Shown: in pieces, positions 42,272 to 53,858 of the stretch
How the letters are laid out: every line of letters starts with the position of its first letter
How positions within the stretch are numbered: position 1 is the stretch's first letter
Origin: Lactuca virosa
Lineage: Eukaryota; Streptophyta; Magnoliopsida; Asterales; Asteraceae
Direction: 5' to 3'
Assembly: GCA_928212115.1 (NCBI GenBank)
Contig: CAKMRJ010004445.1
Location: forward strand, 4,696,512-4,760,511
Length of the DNA: 64,000 bases
Made by a program: the position numbers and the translations under genes
The notes under the pieces: generated by a model
Seen by the model: only the letters and a program-made list of their open reading frames with translations
Told to the model about the DNA's origin: nothing
Databases searched by the model: none

Positions 42272-44582
42272 TGTCACACCCCAAACCAGAACGGCGGAAA
42301 CGTTCGGGGGCGGAGGACATCATATTCAGTATCATAACAGTTCATAGTAAGGAAAGTACACACCACCATATATATAAAAAGGTTTCAAAATGTTTACATA
42401 ATTGTATTTGTTACATGTTCAAAAGATAAATACATAAACATCTTCCAAAAGAAGTAATTAACGTCGGAGCGTTAATCCCCAAAAGTTGGTTTCCAAACCT
42501 GCTTAGCGGTTCCCTGAGAATACAAGTTATTTCAAAGAAAAAGTGTCAACATTTAAGTTGGTGAGTTCATAAGCGGTTTTGAGAAAATGTATGCCATTCC
42601 AAAGTTCGTGCGTTTTCCAAGAAAATCCATTATTTCTTATAAAAGTATGAAATGCATATGAATGTTCGTGTTGTGAATTGTAAATAGTTGCACCAGGAAA
42701 ATCCCTTATTTCCTAATTAGTTGATTGTTTTAGATACAGGAAAATCCCTTATTTTCCTAAAGTAACAGGCAGTCTCTAATGTCCAAGACCGAAAATCGCA
42801 AGCAACTGACATGCTTAAAAGGTTGAGGCATAGTTTTATATAATAAAGCTATAAGAAGATCGCACTTGTTAGATGAAGAATAGTTTTAATAGCTACTCGT
42901 TCATAAAATCAGAATACCATAATAATTGTCTATCCGGTGAGTTTTATAACCATACTAAACATAATATGCCTGTGGCGACGGTCTTCAGGCGTAGTAACGT
43001 TTATGACAAACTGTCACCCAAAGGACTGTAGCCAGGGCGCGGGATCATGACTTCCCATATAGATCTATACACATTTGACACGCTCTCCAAACGGGAGACT
43101 CTCGTTATAATAGACAGGACTTTAGGTAGTACCTTTGAACACAAAGGTAGCATTTGAAGATGTAATCGTCTCACGGATTCTCAACTAAGTCTGTATTAAA
43201 ATAATAGTTTTGTATGCAATGTTTTATCCTCTTTCACAATGTTTGACAAAGCATAAATCATAAGTTCTTTGAATGCATAAAATGTTTTAACAGGGAATGA
43301 TACCCTGGATAATATGCATTTTGTATAAGTCTAATGCATGCAAAGCATAACAAGAGTTTTCACGTTTTCACTCGGGATCAACCGTGTGTTTACTTGTATT
43401 CTCCCCCGAAATGTATTAAAAGTACATTATAAAGTATTTGAAGGTGTATAAAAGGGGGTATAAACTCACATGATTGAAGTGGTTGATTTGAAGTATTCGA
43501 GAGAAGAATCGAGCAGAACTTTGACTGGAAAGTTGATTTTCTCGGGAATCTCGGGAGCGTAAAACTTCCTCCCAAACTTGGATACGAAAACCGGGATGTC
43601 GGGATGGATTCGGGGGTTTAAACGCAGAGCTTCGGCACGAGAAAGAGAAGAAATGAGCAATTATGTCCGGAAGCCTTGCACCCCTTTTATAGGAGGCTGA
43701 ACCGCCTCGGTACGCTGGGCGTACGGGGTTACGCGGGGCGTAATGGGACGTCATTGCTTACGCACTTCGGATGGGAGGGCATAGAGGCGTAGGACGACGT
43801 GGACGAACCGAGGCCTAGCACCCGGTTACGCTGGGCGTACGAGGGTACGCTGGGCGTAACTCGGATCAGCCCGGTGACTCCTCCTCCTACGGATAATATC
43901 GGGTATTTAGAATTAAATTTAATATTTAATTATTTAATAAACTTCGAAAATTCATATCTTCGTCATACGAACTCCGTTTTCGACGTTCTTTATATCCAAG
44001 CGTAGGTGAGACTACGCTATACAACTCTCATTTAGACTCCGTCGGCTAATTTTGAATTTATTTTTATTATATTATTTTTAACAGGCCGGACCTAGAAAAG
44101 TCCGTTTAAATTCCGTAACTCGTTCATCTGATGTCCATTTTCGTCAGACTTTTTACTGTTGTACTCCTATTGTCGGCATCTTCAACTTTCGTTTATGTTG
44201 TCTCGGCTAAAGACCGCTCGATCTCTATTTCGAGTTTTTAGCTGTCTATTGCTAGGTCACAAACTTCCAAAAATCATAACTTCCTCATACGAAGTCAGAT
44301 TTGGGCGTTCTTTTTACGTATGTTCATGGTTTTGGGATATCTACGACTTTTATTTAGACACCTAGGGTTGAAAAGTATTTTATTGGAATTTCGAATTTTA
44401 CGCTTAACAGTGTTTTACCGGTATTGTCGTGGATCTTCGATCGGTCATAACTTTTTCGTTATAACTCGGATTTTAGTGTTCTTTATATTTTTGAAAATCT
44501 TGTTATGATATCTACCACATGGTATAACCCAATTATAGTTTTATAAAAGTTTAATTTTGACCCTAATTTTGCTGGTGTTACA
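42272..44582 (-). repeat. Right (5') LTR, 2311 bp
   Basis: TGtcacacccc to ggtgttaCA. Two pairs of the inverted motif are well kept: 43710-43724 with 43729-43743, and 43826-43840 with about 43845-43860. The left LTR shows the second pair decayed. Confidence 0.94.
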
Positions 44583-44587
44583 TACCC
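44583..44587. repeat. Target-site duplication taccc, right copy
   Basis: Matches 36359-36363. The copia leader resumes after it. Confidence 0.95.
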
Positions 44588-45256
44588 ACTGCACTCTCGA
44601 CTAGTGGAGGGTCGTTAGCCGAACGGGTAGAATAGGACGAAACCTTCCATTATAAGTATAATGAAGTACAAAGTAACTACATGCTTTTACAAATTCCCAA
44701 ATTCTAGTTACTTTAGGCAAAATGTGAAATTGTATGCTAATCCATGGAATTACACTTCGTACCCCTGTTAAACGTTAGTGGAGCGTGTGTGGTTAACCGA
44801 CACACTAATTTGGGATTGACATTGGTGGCGAAGGGTGGCTCGATGTTTATCATAGATCAATGGAGCGTGTGTGGGTAACCGACACATTGATTAGGTGATA
44901 GTATCATTGAGTGCATCACGAAGATTCGTATGGTTATTCACACGTTGTTTGTGATCCTCGGTATCCCAGTCACAAATAGAAGGGCATAATCAAGATTAAA
45001 CATGCCATTGAAAAGTTCAATGAATCTCAAAAGATATAGGAGTTTCAATTCATTTAAAACATAAACCTTCTTTTTCGTTTTTCATGCTGGAAATTGGTAA
45101 ATCGTCATTTACCTACCTTCAAATATTCTGCAACTAGATTACGACATCCCTCTTCTAGGTTGTAGAGTATTGTGTTGGATCCTAGCCTTGATGTTTCATT
45201 TGGGTGTTACATCAAGGACTCTTATCAACTAACTTGAATTTTTTCCCGTTTTGTAG
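44588..45256 (+). other. Leader of the copia element, second part
   Basis: Non-coding. A repeated phrase ggagcgtgtgtgg(t/g)taaccgacaca occurs at about 44779 and 44861. It ends in ttttgtag just before the gag start. Confidence 0.65.
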
Positions 45257-45925
45257 ATGTCTGAATCTAACAATGGTCTTCCTAAATCCATTGGAACAAG
45301 CTTTCCAAATGAAGATGACGTTCCACGATACGATCAAGGAAATGAGAGTCATGCTTCACTTCCTCCACCTCCTCCAATTAATCTCCCTAACCCACAAGTT
45401 CAAAGGCTTGAAAAGTTCAAGCTCACTCAAGCCCTTTTGGCAAGTAAACACGAAGATGGAAAACCTGTGTGTGCACACATCTTAAAGATGAAGTCACACA
45501 TTGATAGGTTAAGGATGATGGGTGTCGATATCACAGAAATGTTGGCTGTTGACTGGGTTCTTCAGTCACTTCCTGAATCATATAGTGAGTTCATTAGAGA
45601 GTACTATATGATGGACCATGACGTGACCCTCATTGATTTGAACTATTTGCTTATAGCTGCTGAATCAGCAATGATTTGGCATGCTGATCAAGCAAATTTG
45701 TCTGGTGAATCAAACTCCCAAACTTCGATGGACATTGAAAATGGTGACATTGGAAATCCAGAAAAGGTAAATTCTGAGATAGTTCCTTGTTCCATTCCAA
45801 AAGAGTCCATTTGCTTCTACTGCCAAGAGAAGGGGCATTGGAGACGAAGCTGCCCTGTTTACCTGAGAGATCTAAGAGATGGGAGAGTCAAGACGTGTGG
45901 CTCTACTTCAGGTAAAATCCACTAA
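45257..45925 (+). CDS. Copia Gag with capsid domain and zinc knuckle
   Basis: 222 codons, MSESNNGLP onward. The start is proline-rich (SLPPPPPINLPNP). A UBN2-type capsid region follows (about residues 45-145), with MKSHIDRLRMMG and LAVDWVLQSLPESYSEF as in plant copia Gag. Near residues 186-199 is a CCHC knuckle, CFYCQEKGHWRRSC. It ends TSGKIH. Gag would coat element RNA. The open frame is intact, unlike the other Gag sequences in this window, and is followed by a region without pol. The capsid domain looks shorter at its N-terminus than usual, so part may be missing. Confidence 0.85.
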   Translation: MSESNNGLPKSIGTSFPNEDDVPRYDQGNESHASLPPPPPINLPNPQVQRLEKFKLTQALLASKHEDGKPVCAHILKMKSHIDRLRMMGVDITEMLAVDWVLQSLPESYSEFIREYYMMDHDVTLIDLNYLLIAAESAMIWHADQANLSGESNSQTSMDIENGDIGNPEKVNSEIVPCSIPKESICFYCQEKGHWRRSCPVYLRDLRDGRVKTCGSTSGKIH

Positions 45926-48900
45926 CTAACTCTGTAAGTTCCTATTTTTTGATTCTTGATACATGATGTGATAAGATTACATTCTGATTTTTTGCGGGAT
46001 CAAAGAAAAGAAAGGAAGCTTAAGGAAGAAGCCTGCTGAATCTGATCATGAAGAAATGGATTTCGATCGCATGGATTCGAAGATCAGATTTTTTGAGTTG
46101 CTACTCTAGAGTTAGGATAGAATGATAAGAAATATGAAATAGCATAGTTTTTCAGTTGAATTGCATTGTAAGGACAAATTTTTCCGCAATAAAATAAATT
46201 TTGATTTTGTCTTATTTATTTATCCTTACAATGGTGTGTATGAAAAATTGATGTTTAATTGTTTCTATTATTAGCAATAATGGATTTGATTCTTTGTGGA
46301 AATGTCGAGAATTTGCCAAATAAGGGAAGATTCTCATCGCCCAAGTTTCAATTGGATAGAAACTTGGAATCATACAACTTGGTTGCATGATGAATGAGAA
46401 ACTTCATATTTGGAAATTAGACTAATTCCTTGACAAAGTGTCAAGAGAAGGACTAGGAGATCGAGTACACTAGATTGTGCGTTGATCAAGTCCACCACAA
46501 GAGTAATAAAGACATTCGTCATGATTTACTAAAGTTTAGTAAATATGGTTATACTTATAAGATTGAGTATAATTCTGAGTTGATTGAAAGAGTTTCAATC
46601 AATAGCAGAATGAATAAGAAGAATCTAGTAGGCAGAAAGATAAAAGTTTCTCTATTCTAAGAAGGGAGAGTACCTTTTATTGTGTTTTATGATAAGTATT
46701 AATGATTAAGAACCATGTCTCACTTGATCCTCTAAGTGAGTCTTAGTGCAATTGCATGTCTAAGAAGAGGAATCGAGAATTGTAGAAATGGTTAAAACAA
46801 GAAGTCAATCATACTTCGTTCCAATATCAATTCTTAGAGTCAAGATTGTGACATGAGTGACAAGTTTTAAGTAGGTTTGTAACACTTATCAAATGTAGAA
46901 TAAGAAAGTTTCTTATTCTTATACATTTGAAATTGGTAAGTTGTGATGTCTTGACTAACTCTTGAATATTTGTTTGTCAAGAAAATGTTTCTTGACAAGA
47001 GAACCTTATATGTCAAGGAGTCAGTGGGAGTCTTAATGGTCTTGAAAAGGTTCAAGAATAAATCAAGAATAAACCTAATTGATCATCACTAGCGCACGAC
47101 TTGAGGTTTGTAACCTATCGTGGATGACAATTTTGTTTTCTGCGCTATTCTAGTTAAGTTAGTTATGCTTCTGAGTTCTATGAGTTCTCATTTGTATGCA
47201 TAAAGGCAAGCACCTTGATCAATGGAAGGTACATTGATATGTAAGGGTGAGTTGCTAAACTACTTGGAAGACATGGTGGGCACTCGTGTTACCATGAGAC
47301 AAGAAATCAAGATTGAGAAAGTTCAGTCCATATGTTTTTGGATTTGTCGCAAACCTTCGTTTTGGCAAATTCACATGGATAGGAACACATATGCCATAGA
47401 ATCTAAGTGACATAAGGTTTCCCTCCTTCATGAAAATGATTGTGAGGAAATGCTTTCACTAAGAGAGATTTTAAGAAGATAGCAATTGTGAAAATTGTAT
47501 TCCCAAATTCGATTATGATTACGGCATCCCTTTTCATAATTCGAATTGTGAGATTTGGCAATTGGTCTGAACATTTGGGACTTAGTTCTGAATTTGTCTA
47601 GACACACATATGAGCTTTCTAAGGCAAAGGTGTATGAGTTTAAGAAGCTTAGATAAAGGCTTATCAAAGCATCAAGTATTTAGAAATATAAACTTAAGGA
47701 ATTAAAATAAGCATTGTTTTCTGGAAGTTCAGATGTTTTCTAGATATATGTCAAAGCTAGTGGGAGCATAAGTGTTATGCTTGTATTGTAATAATCATCG
47801 TGTTAGTGGGAGCATGATTATTATTTCAAGTATTGCGAGTTAGCAATATTAATTATAGAAAACAAAGATTAACTTTGCAAAGCTGTAGGGGTTGAAAAGT
47901 TGTTTTGCTATAATTAAGGGAGAGAATATTATACTTCGTTTCAAAATCTAAAAGCTTAGATCGAGAAATGTTAATAAATTTAGTCAAGGATACATAGTGC
48001 ATTCTGATTATGATTACGACATCCCTCTTCATAGTTCGAATTGTGATAAAGTATCACGTCTTTATGTGAGACATTATGCATCGTGTCCAATACGCTTCGG
48101 GTATAGGATCGATTGCATATGCTATAATATTTGACCATTCTAAAATTTTCGACATGCCTAGGGCATTAAGAGGGAAAAGGACTAGAACTGGATTTGACTA
48201 AAATAATTAAACAACTATCAAATGATAATCTATGGTTCGCCAAGGATTTGTCGCTTGTGAGTAGTTGGAAGTATAGTACTGGATGGACTATATTGACATT
48301 ATTATGAATAGATAAGATTCTATTAAGAATGAGTTGTCATATGGCAAATATGGAAATGTTTCCATTAATGGGAGTTGGATATTAAGAAATATGTCTAGAT
48401 TAGAAACTTTTATGCGATAAGGATGTTCAAAGGAATGTACTTTGAATGTGAGACTTCACGTCTATGGAATTGTCTTGTAACAATTTCCGATAGAGTACCT
48501 TGTGATTTCATTGGTCAAGTCTTGATGACTTTTGTGCTATGACTTTACGAAAGGATCGTTGCATAAAATGTTAGAATCTGACATATTCTAAAAGTGGCAA
48601 GAATTTGGTATTCTTATACTAATAATAAGGATTGGGGATTGTGAAATGAGTTTAATTGGAAAAGTTTTTCAAGTGATCTGTTTCACAAAGTATGGACCAT
48701 AGGAAACCAAGGTGTGCATGTTTGGAGCATGGGACAATTGTGGTTATAATTCGAGTAATAAGTTGATTTTCTGAAACAGTAAGCAATGAATAATGAGTAA
48801 TGAATATGGTGTTTAAATAAAAGTGTTTTTATTTACGCTCAAAAGTTTTGGGGCTATATAGGATTAATATTATTATTGCGTTTCACTTTGTATGTTTTGA

Positions 48901-49622
48901 CTTCCAGAATAACTGGGTTATTCGAACCTCCACAGTCGGTCATACGTTGGAAGTAGGTATGAAGCAAGACTGTCATGAATTTGTCTGTGGATTGTCTAAA
49001 GTGTTTAGACATAGTACAAGTTTGCTGCAGAGTTCATGAGTGATTTAATAAGATTAAAGTATTGGATTAAACCCACGCTCACTTGAATCACTTCATGTTT
49101 TTTATCACGAGTTATTGTGAGACGATAACATTGTATATTCTTGAAACCGAGACGTGTGAGTTGTTATTTGCTGGTCGGTTGCACATTGATGATAAGTAAA
49201 CGCACCAGTAACTTGGTGTTATAAAACTTATTGTTGTGTGTGATTCGATCAGTAAATGCAAGCGAGCATTTGAGTCGAAGTTTATCCATTCCTTTTACCC
49301 AAAGTGGGATAAAAGCGATATCTGTGGGCCTCTCGATGATTTAGTGATGACACCCTAAGCGCTTGGCCAAGCCGAGACTAAGTTGATGTGTTCAATTATA
49401 GTCTGTTGTCAGTCGTCATAAATCGGAAGTCGGGAAACAGTATAGAGAGAATGATCGAAATTCATGTCTTGTGTCTATACGATATCTTGAGAATGGAGGA
49501 ATATATAATCCCTTATCTAAAGGACACGCGTATCTGATAAGATCAGAGTTGACAGCGGCTGTTGAAAGCTACGATTGCTGATTAGGTTATGAAGTTATGC
49601 AAAATAGTTATTAGACTTATCC
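45926..49622 (+). other. Interior downstream of gag, no recognisable pol
   Basis: About 3.7 kb, the length pol would need, but with only short chance open frames. I could not find DSG protease, DDE integrase, YxDD or RNase H motifs in any frame. Repeated phrases (gattatgattacg(a/g)catccctcttcat at about 45130, 47512 and 48009; agtgggagcat at 47758 and 47806) suggest a long-evolved non-coding sequence. Confidence 0.6.
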
Positions 49623-49633
49623 AAGTGGGAGAC
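49623..49633 (+). promoter_or_regulatory. Polypurine tract of the copia element
   Basis: aagtgggagac, directly before the 3' LTR. Confidence 0.8.
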
Positions 49634-50432
49634 TGTTGGATTAGTGTCTAAGTCCATAACTATTTTGGTATGTACTTGACCCGATTATGAGCATGGTCCT
49701 TTTGGGTTGCCTTCACCATAGCAATATGTAGGATGAATTAAGGAGAGAAAGGTTTAATTATGATTTATTAATATATTATAAGAATAATATATTAAAGGAG
49801 AAATCATATTGTTTAATTAATATTAGTCAAGAATTAATTAAGAATTAATTTAGTGGCTAAAAGAGATTAATTAAACTTAGGGGACTGGATTTGTAATTAT
49901 AAGATAATTGCAATTGGGCTATGGATTACCTAAATAATATAGGTTGGACGAATTCTATGGGAAGCCCATAAGGAATTCGTCCAAGGGATATGTTAAAGGA
50001 GTCCATGGGCTGCTTAGGGCTTAAGTAGCCAGATTAGGGTTTCCTAGTTGTAAACCCTAATAGCCTACATGTATATAAAGGACCCTTAAGCCCCAAAAAC
50101 GTGGACAAGTGTTCCTTTAGGGTTTCCAGCCGTTTTTGGTGCCTCCTCTCTCCTCCCTCTTCATCCAAGTTGCTTAGTGGTGTTTGTGACTCCATTAGAG
50201 GTGCAACACTTGAGGCACTAAGCATTCTGAAGCCAATAAAAGCAAGGAATTGATTGTTATTGCTATATAACAATCAAAGGTAATTACTAAACCCTTATTT
50301 CAGTTCTTATATGATAGATCTAGGGTTTATGGCTTTGGATTATCAATTGCATGTTCATTAGACAAACTAGATCCAAATCTATTAGGGTTTGCATGTACAC
50401 CATAGGATTGATGTATTGCTTGAAACTCATCA
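49634..50432 (+). repeat. 3' LTR of the copia element, 799 bp
   Basis: Same length as the 5' LTR and nearly identical; changes are mostly transitions. Confidence 0.95.
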
Positions 50433-50437
50433 GGACA
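50433..50437. repeat. Target-site duplication ggaca, right copy
   Basis: Follows the CA of the 3' LTR. The interrupted gypsy LTR resumes directly (ttgttcggaaacat). Confidence 0.96.
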
Positions 50438-50598
50438 TTGTTCGGAAACATACAAGTACAGACACATGCAAGAATCACAGAGACATCAAGCATACAAACA
50501 TTCCTCAGGCATCGCCCGACATCGAACCGTAATCTGGAAAGCATATAAACATTCCTCGGGCATCGCCCGCCATCGGACCTTAGTTCAGAAAACATATA

Positions 50599-50604
<6 letters not shown>

Positions 50605-50657
<53 letters not shown>
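50605..50657. repeat. (AT)n microsatellite in LTR copy 2
   Basis: About 53 bp of at repeats, the counterpart of 31226-31316. Confidence 0.95.
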
Positions 50658-50659
<2 letters not shown>

Positions 50660-50879
50660 GCCGACATTGGTGCCTTCGACCCGTTCAAACAGGAGGAAAC
50701 TCACCTCAAGTGTCGGATGATAGATGAAACGTCTCTGCTGCGGAATCAGCTCTACTCAATCCCTAAACCAAAATAACCTCTCAGATACCATTTCATACTC
50801 ATAACCCCTCAACGGTCAACTTTGGTCAAAGTCAAAGTCAAAGTCAAAGTCAACACCAGGGTCAAAGTCAAAGTCAACG

Positions 50880-51062
50880 CTCCGAGTTGACTCAACTCGT
50901 TGAGTTATCCATCAACTCAGAGAGTTTCCATAAATCACAGAATCATGATAATTCGAATCAACTCGTCGAGTTTCCCTTATGAACTCGTCGAGTTCTTCCT
51001 TTTCAACAAAATCGGGACACTTCAAGTCAACTCGTCGAGTTCCTCCATGAACTCGTCGAGTT
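50880..51062. repeat. ACTCG-N-CGAGT pairs in LTR copy 2
   Basis: Two perfect pairs as in copy 1, plus caactcgttgagtt and caactcagagagtt, where copy 1 has caactcatagagtt and caactcggagagtt. Different CpG losses in the two copies are visible. Confidence 0.88.
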
Positions 51063-51646
51063 CTTCAGTCTGTTAACCCCTTCTTCATGCATTAAGCCAT
51101 TATTCTTCAGATCTAAACCCTATATTCCAGATCTAGACTGAAAATGCCTCTAGAAGGGTAAAATTTCCAACTTTACCCATTAATACCCCTCCTAAAGAGA
51201 TTAAGCTCAACCCTAACCCCAAAAGGCTTAGATCTAAATCCAACAGCCATCAAAACTTCAAGATAGGGCACAAGAACATAGATTTGGATCCTAGAGACTA
51301 GATGATCACGTAAAGTTCCCAACTTTCTCTACATACATAGCTATAAGAAGCTCAAAAGGCCAAAATGATGGTTTAAAGGTTGCATGGGACTTCCATGGCC
51401 ATAAAGTTGGCACCTTTATTCCATGAAAGTCCTTCAAGACTCTAGATCTGAAGTGCTTTCCATTTGGTATGTCCAACTCTCAAGAACCATATCATTTGAA
51501 CCACAAACAAGCAAAGTACTCTAGGATGAAGCTCTAGATAACCATAAGGCAAGGTTTAAGCTTTATACTAGAAAAATATCGTGGATGAGGCAAGGATTTT
51601 GGATCTATAAGCTCTTTCTTGTGTCTCCAAGCTTTTCCTTCTTCCA

Positions 51647-52272
51647 GTTAGGGGTGTTTATTTGGATGGATCGGTTTGATCCGATCCAATCAAATAAATC
51701 CAAAATAATTTCGGTTTTCAAAACATGGATCCGAATAGTCCAAACTAAATTCAAATCCGATCCGATCCGATGCAATTACAATTCGGTTGGATCGGTTTTT
51801 ATAATTCGGTTTTCAAAAACCAAAACATTTTAAAACGACTTATAATTATAATATTATCCAAGTTTTAAAAAAGAAGCGGAAACAAATTATTTAGTTGTGA
51901 TTTCAAATTTATAAACAACTACTCCGAAGATATATTATAGTTAAATATTTTATGCATAAAAAACTTTTGAGAGATAATACATATTGATGTTTTTTTATCG
52001 GGTGAAACGTTTGAGCCTATTTGAAAAAATAAATTACAAAATTAATAGATAACTCGAGATATATATTATACATAAATAAATAATAAATATTTATTTGGTT
52101 TTTTTGGACTATTCGGTTCTTATTTTATAAACCAAAACCAATCCAAAATCCAAAATAATAATTCGGTTTTGTTGAAAACCAATCCAAAAAATCCGAAATA
52201 TCCGAACCAAATAGTCCAATCCAAATTGTCCAATTGGACAATTCGGTTTTATCCAAATAGTGAACAACCCTA
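51647..52272. mobile_element. hAT-like MITE, 626 bp, in LTR copy 2
   Basis: Ends taggggtgtttatttggat and, inverted, atccaaatagtgaacaaccct; at least 6 bp (cttcca) is duplicated at 51641-51646 and 52273-52278. Copy 1 reads straight through the site (about 32290). Inside are repeated gatccgatcc and attcggtttt units. Ends of this kind are common in plant hAT-type MITEs; the superfamily call is tentative. Confidence 0.78.
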
Positions 52273-52456
52273 CTTCCAATGGTTTCAAGCACACACCAAA
52301 AACACTTAGAATAACTCACCAACACTCACAATGTCTTTAGGGTTTTGAGATTTAGGGTTAGGACAATGGAGTCTGGAAATGAGGCCAAACCCTAGAGCTT
52401 AAGTTGTTTAAATAGGTTGCAAACCCCGGAAATTAGGGTTTCATTTTTGCCAGCCT

Positions 52457-52557
52457 ACTCGTCGAGTTGAGACCTCCCAACTCGTCGAGTAGGTTTCTTA
52501 ACCTGCGGCCCAAATTATCTCTACTCGACGAGTCTTGGGCTCCCAACTCGTCGAGTT
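52457..52557. repeat. ACTCG-N-CGAGT cluster at LTR end
   Basis: Four motifs: ctactcgtcgagttg, caactcgtcgagtag, ctactcgacgagtct and caactcgtcgagttg, in two pairs. This segment is missing from LTR copy 1. Confidence 0.9.
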
Positions 52558-52610
52558 GCTCTAAAAAGGTGAATATTTTATAAATTTAAATGCGTACCAG
52601 GAACCAGGTG

Positions 52611-53075
52611 TTACAATTCTCCCTCACTTGTCTCAGACTTCGTCCTTAAAGTTCGCTGCTCCAAATAATCCTGGGTAATGCTCCCTAATCTCCTCCTCTG
52701 CTCCCATGTCCACTCCGAACCCTTGCGGTGCAACCACTGTACCTTCACGAACTGCACAACCTTGTTCCTCAAGGTTTTCGTCTTGCGATCCAGAATCGCC
52801 ACTAGCCTCTCAACATAGTTCAGGCGGTCGTCCACTTGAATATCCTCCAAAGGCAGAACTGTGGAAGCATCAACTAAAGTCTTCCGCAGCTGGAAGACAT
52901 GAAAGGTGTTGTGGATCTGACTAAGCTCGACTGGCAGATCCAGTCGATACGCAACTCGGCCCACCTGAGCCAAAAGCCTGAATGAACCGATGTACCTGGG
53001 GCCCAACTTGACCCGCTTCCTGAACCGGATGACACCTTTCCAAGATGACACCTTCAGGAGAACCATATCCCCCAC
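52611..53075 (-). pseudogene. Gypsy Pol: integrase C-terminus with chromodomain-like tail (second gypsy)
   Basis: Begins GDMVLLKVSSWKGVIRF, then LGPRYIGSF and a chromodomain-like part (VKVQWLHRKGSEWTWE). It ends at the LTR boundary. It follows the integrase core in the same frame after a TAG at 53076-53078 that replaces a conserved Gln codon. Related to 15716-16039 but clearly different in sequence. Confidence 0.84.
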
Positions 53076-53858
53076 CTAAAACTCCAGGTCTGACCGGCGC
53101 TTGTCGGCATAGCTTTTCTGCCGACACTGAGCAGTCTGGAGTCTGCTTTGGACCTGCTGGATCATCTCAGTAGTCTTGAGTACCACTTCGGTACTTCCCA
53201 TGACTCGCTGACCGACCTCGCCCCAACAAATCGGGGTCCTACACGTCCTCCCGTAAAGCATCTCGAAGGGAGGTCGATCTATGCTAGCGTGATAACTGTT
53301 GTTATACGAAAATTCCGCTAACGGAAGATACATATCCCAACTCCCACTAAAATCCAGTACACATGTGCGTAGCATATCCTCTAGAATCTAAATCGTCCTC
53401 TCACTCTGCCTATCTATCTAAGGGTGAAAAGTTGTATTGATGTGAAGACGAGTACCTATCTCGTCGTGAAACCGCTTCCAAAATCTGGAAGTAAAGAGAA
53501 CATCTCGATTTGACACAACCGAAACTGGCACCCCATAACGTGCCACCACCTTGCGGATGTAAATCTCGGCTAGCTTCTCAGATGATATACTCTCCTGGAT
53601 CAGGATGAAATGCCCACTCTTGGTCAACTGATCCGCGATAAACCAAATCGAGTCCACTCCACATGCGGTCATGGGAAGCTTTGTGATGAAATCCATAGTC
53701 ATGTCTTCCCATTTCAACATGAGAATCTCCAACGGCTGCATTTTTCCATGAGGTCGTTGGTTTTCGACCTTGACTTTCCTGTAAGTCAAGCACCGCTCCA
53801 CATACCAGGCCACATCCCGCTTCATGCCGGGCCACCAGAAATCAGGAAGAAGATCCAT
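53076..53858 (-). pseudogene. Gypsy Pol: integrase core (second gypsy)
   Basis: 53418-53858 holds FWWPGMKRDVAWYVERCLTY (zinc-binding end), TMDFITKLP (first D) and VVSNRDVLFTSRFWKRFHDE; in the second D position the usual SDRD reads SNRD, so the catalytic Asp appears changed. 53076-53375 holds FSYNNSYHASIDRPPFEMLY. The stretch between contains the E block but has two in-frame stops where Gln codons are expected. Confidence 0.84.

Larger units (their letters stand above)
36364..44582 (-). mobile_element. Complete gypsy-type element with 2.3-kb LTRs, gag only
   Basis: 8219 bp. LTRs at 36364-38693 and 42272-44582, primer site beside the right LTR, purine tract beside the left LTR, 5-bp duplication taccc. 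The 3.58-kb interior encodes Gag pieces and a decayed protease start but no RT, RNase H or integrase. It is a non-autonomous element that would need a gypsy helper. LTRs are nearly identical apart from scattered changes, so insertion is recent on the scale of this window. Confidence 0.92.
34561..50432 (+). mobile_element. Complete copia element with gag only, itself interrupted
   Basis: Two 799-bp LTRs (34561-35359 and 49634-50432), tRNA-Met primer site, gag (45257-45925), purine tract and a perfect 5-bp duplication. With the internal gypsy insertion removed it is about 7.65 kb. About 3.7 kb follow gag without any recognisable protease, integrase, RT or RNase H. The LTRs differ at roughly fourteen positions by eye (under 2 percent), so it is fairly young. 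An older LTR of the same family is at 14776-15548. Confidence 0.92.
32424..52402. repeat. Tandem duplication, copy 2, interrupted by two insertions
   Basis: Same order as copy 1: LINE remnant (32428-33230), microsatellites, gypsy LTR. It is interrupted by copia (34561-50432) and by a MITE (51647-52272). With these and their target duplications taken out, about 3.47 kb remains, against 3.33 kb in copy 1; the rest of the difference is microsatellite growth. Confidence 0.86.
34075..52615 (-). repeat. Gypsy 3' LTR, copy 2, about 2.03 kb when insertions are excluded
   Basis: Starts tgtaacatacataaa and ends ccaggtgttaca at 52615, directly before a purine tract. It is split by copia (34561-50432) and a MITE (51647-52272). 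It is the 3' LTR of the gypsy pol at 52616-54831. Confidence 0.85.

Noticed and set aside
45926..49622. Expected copia pol downstream of gag
   Set aside because: I looked for DSG, DDE-spaced, YxDD and RNase H motifs in all plus-strand frames and found none. A profile search might still find highly decayed traces.
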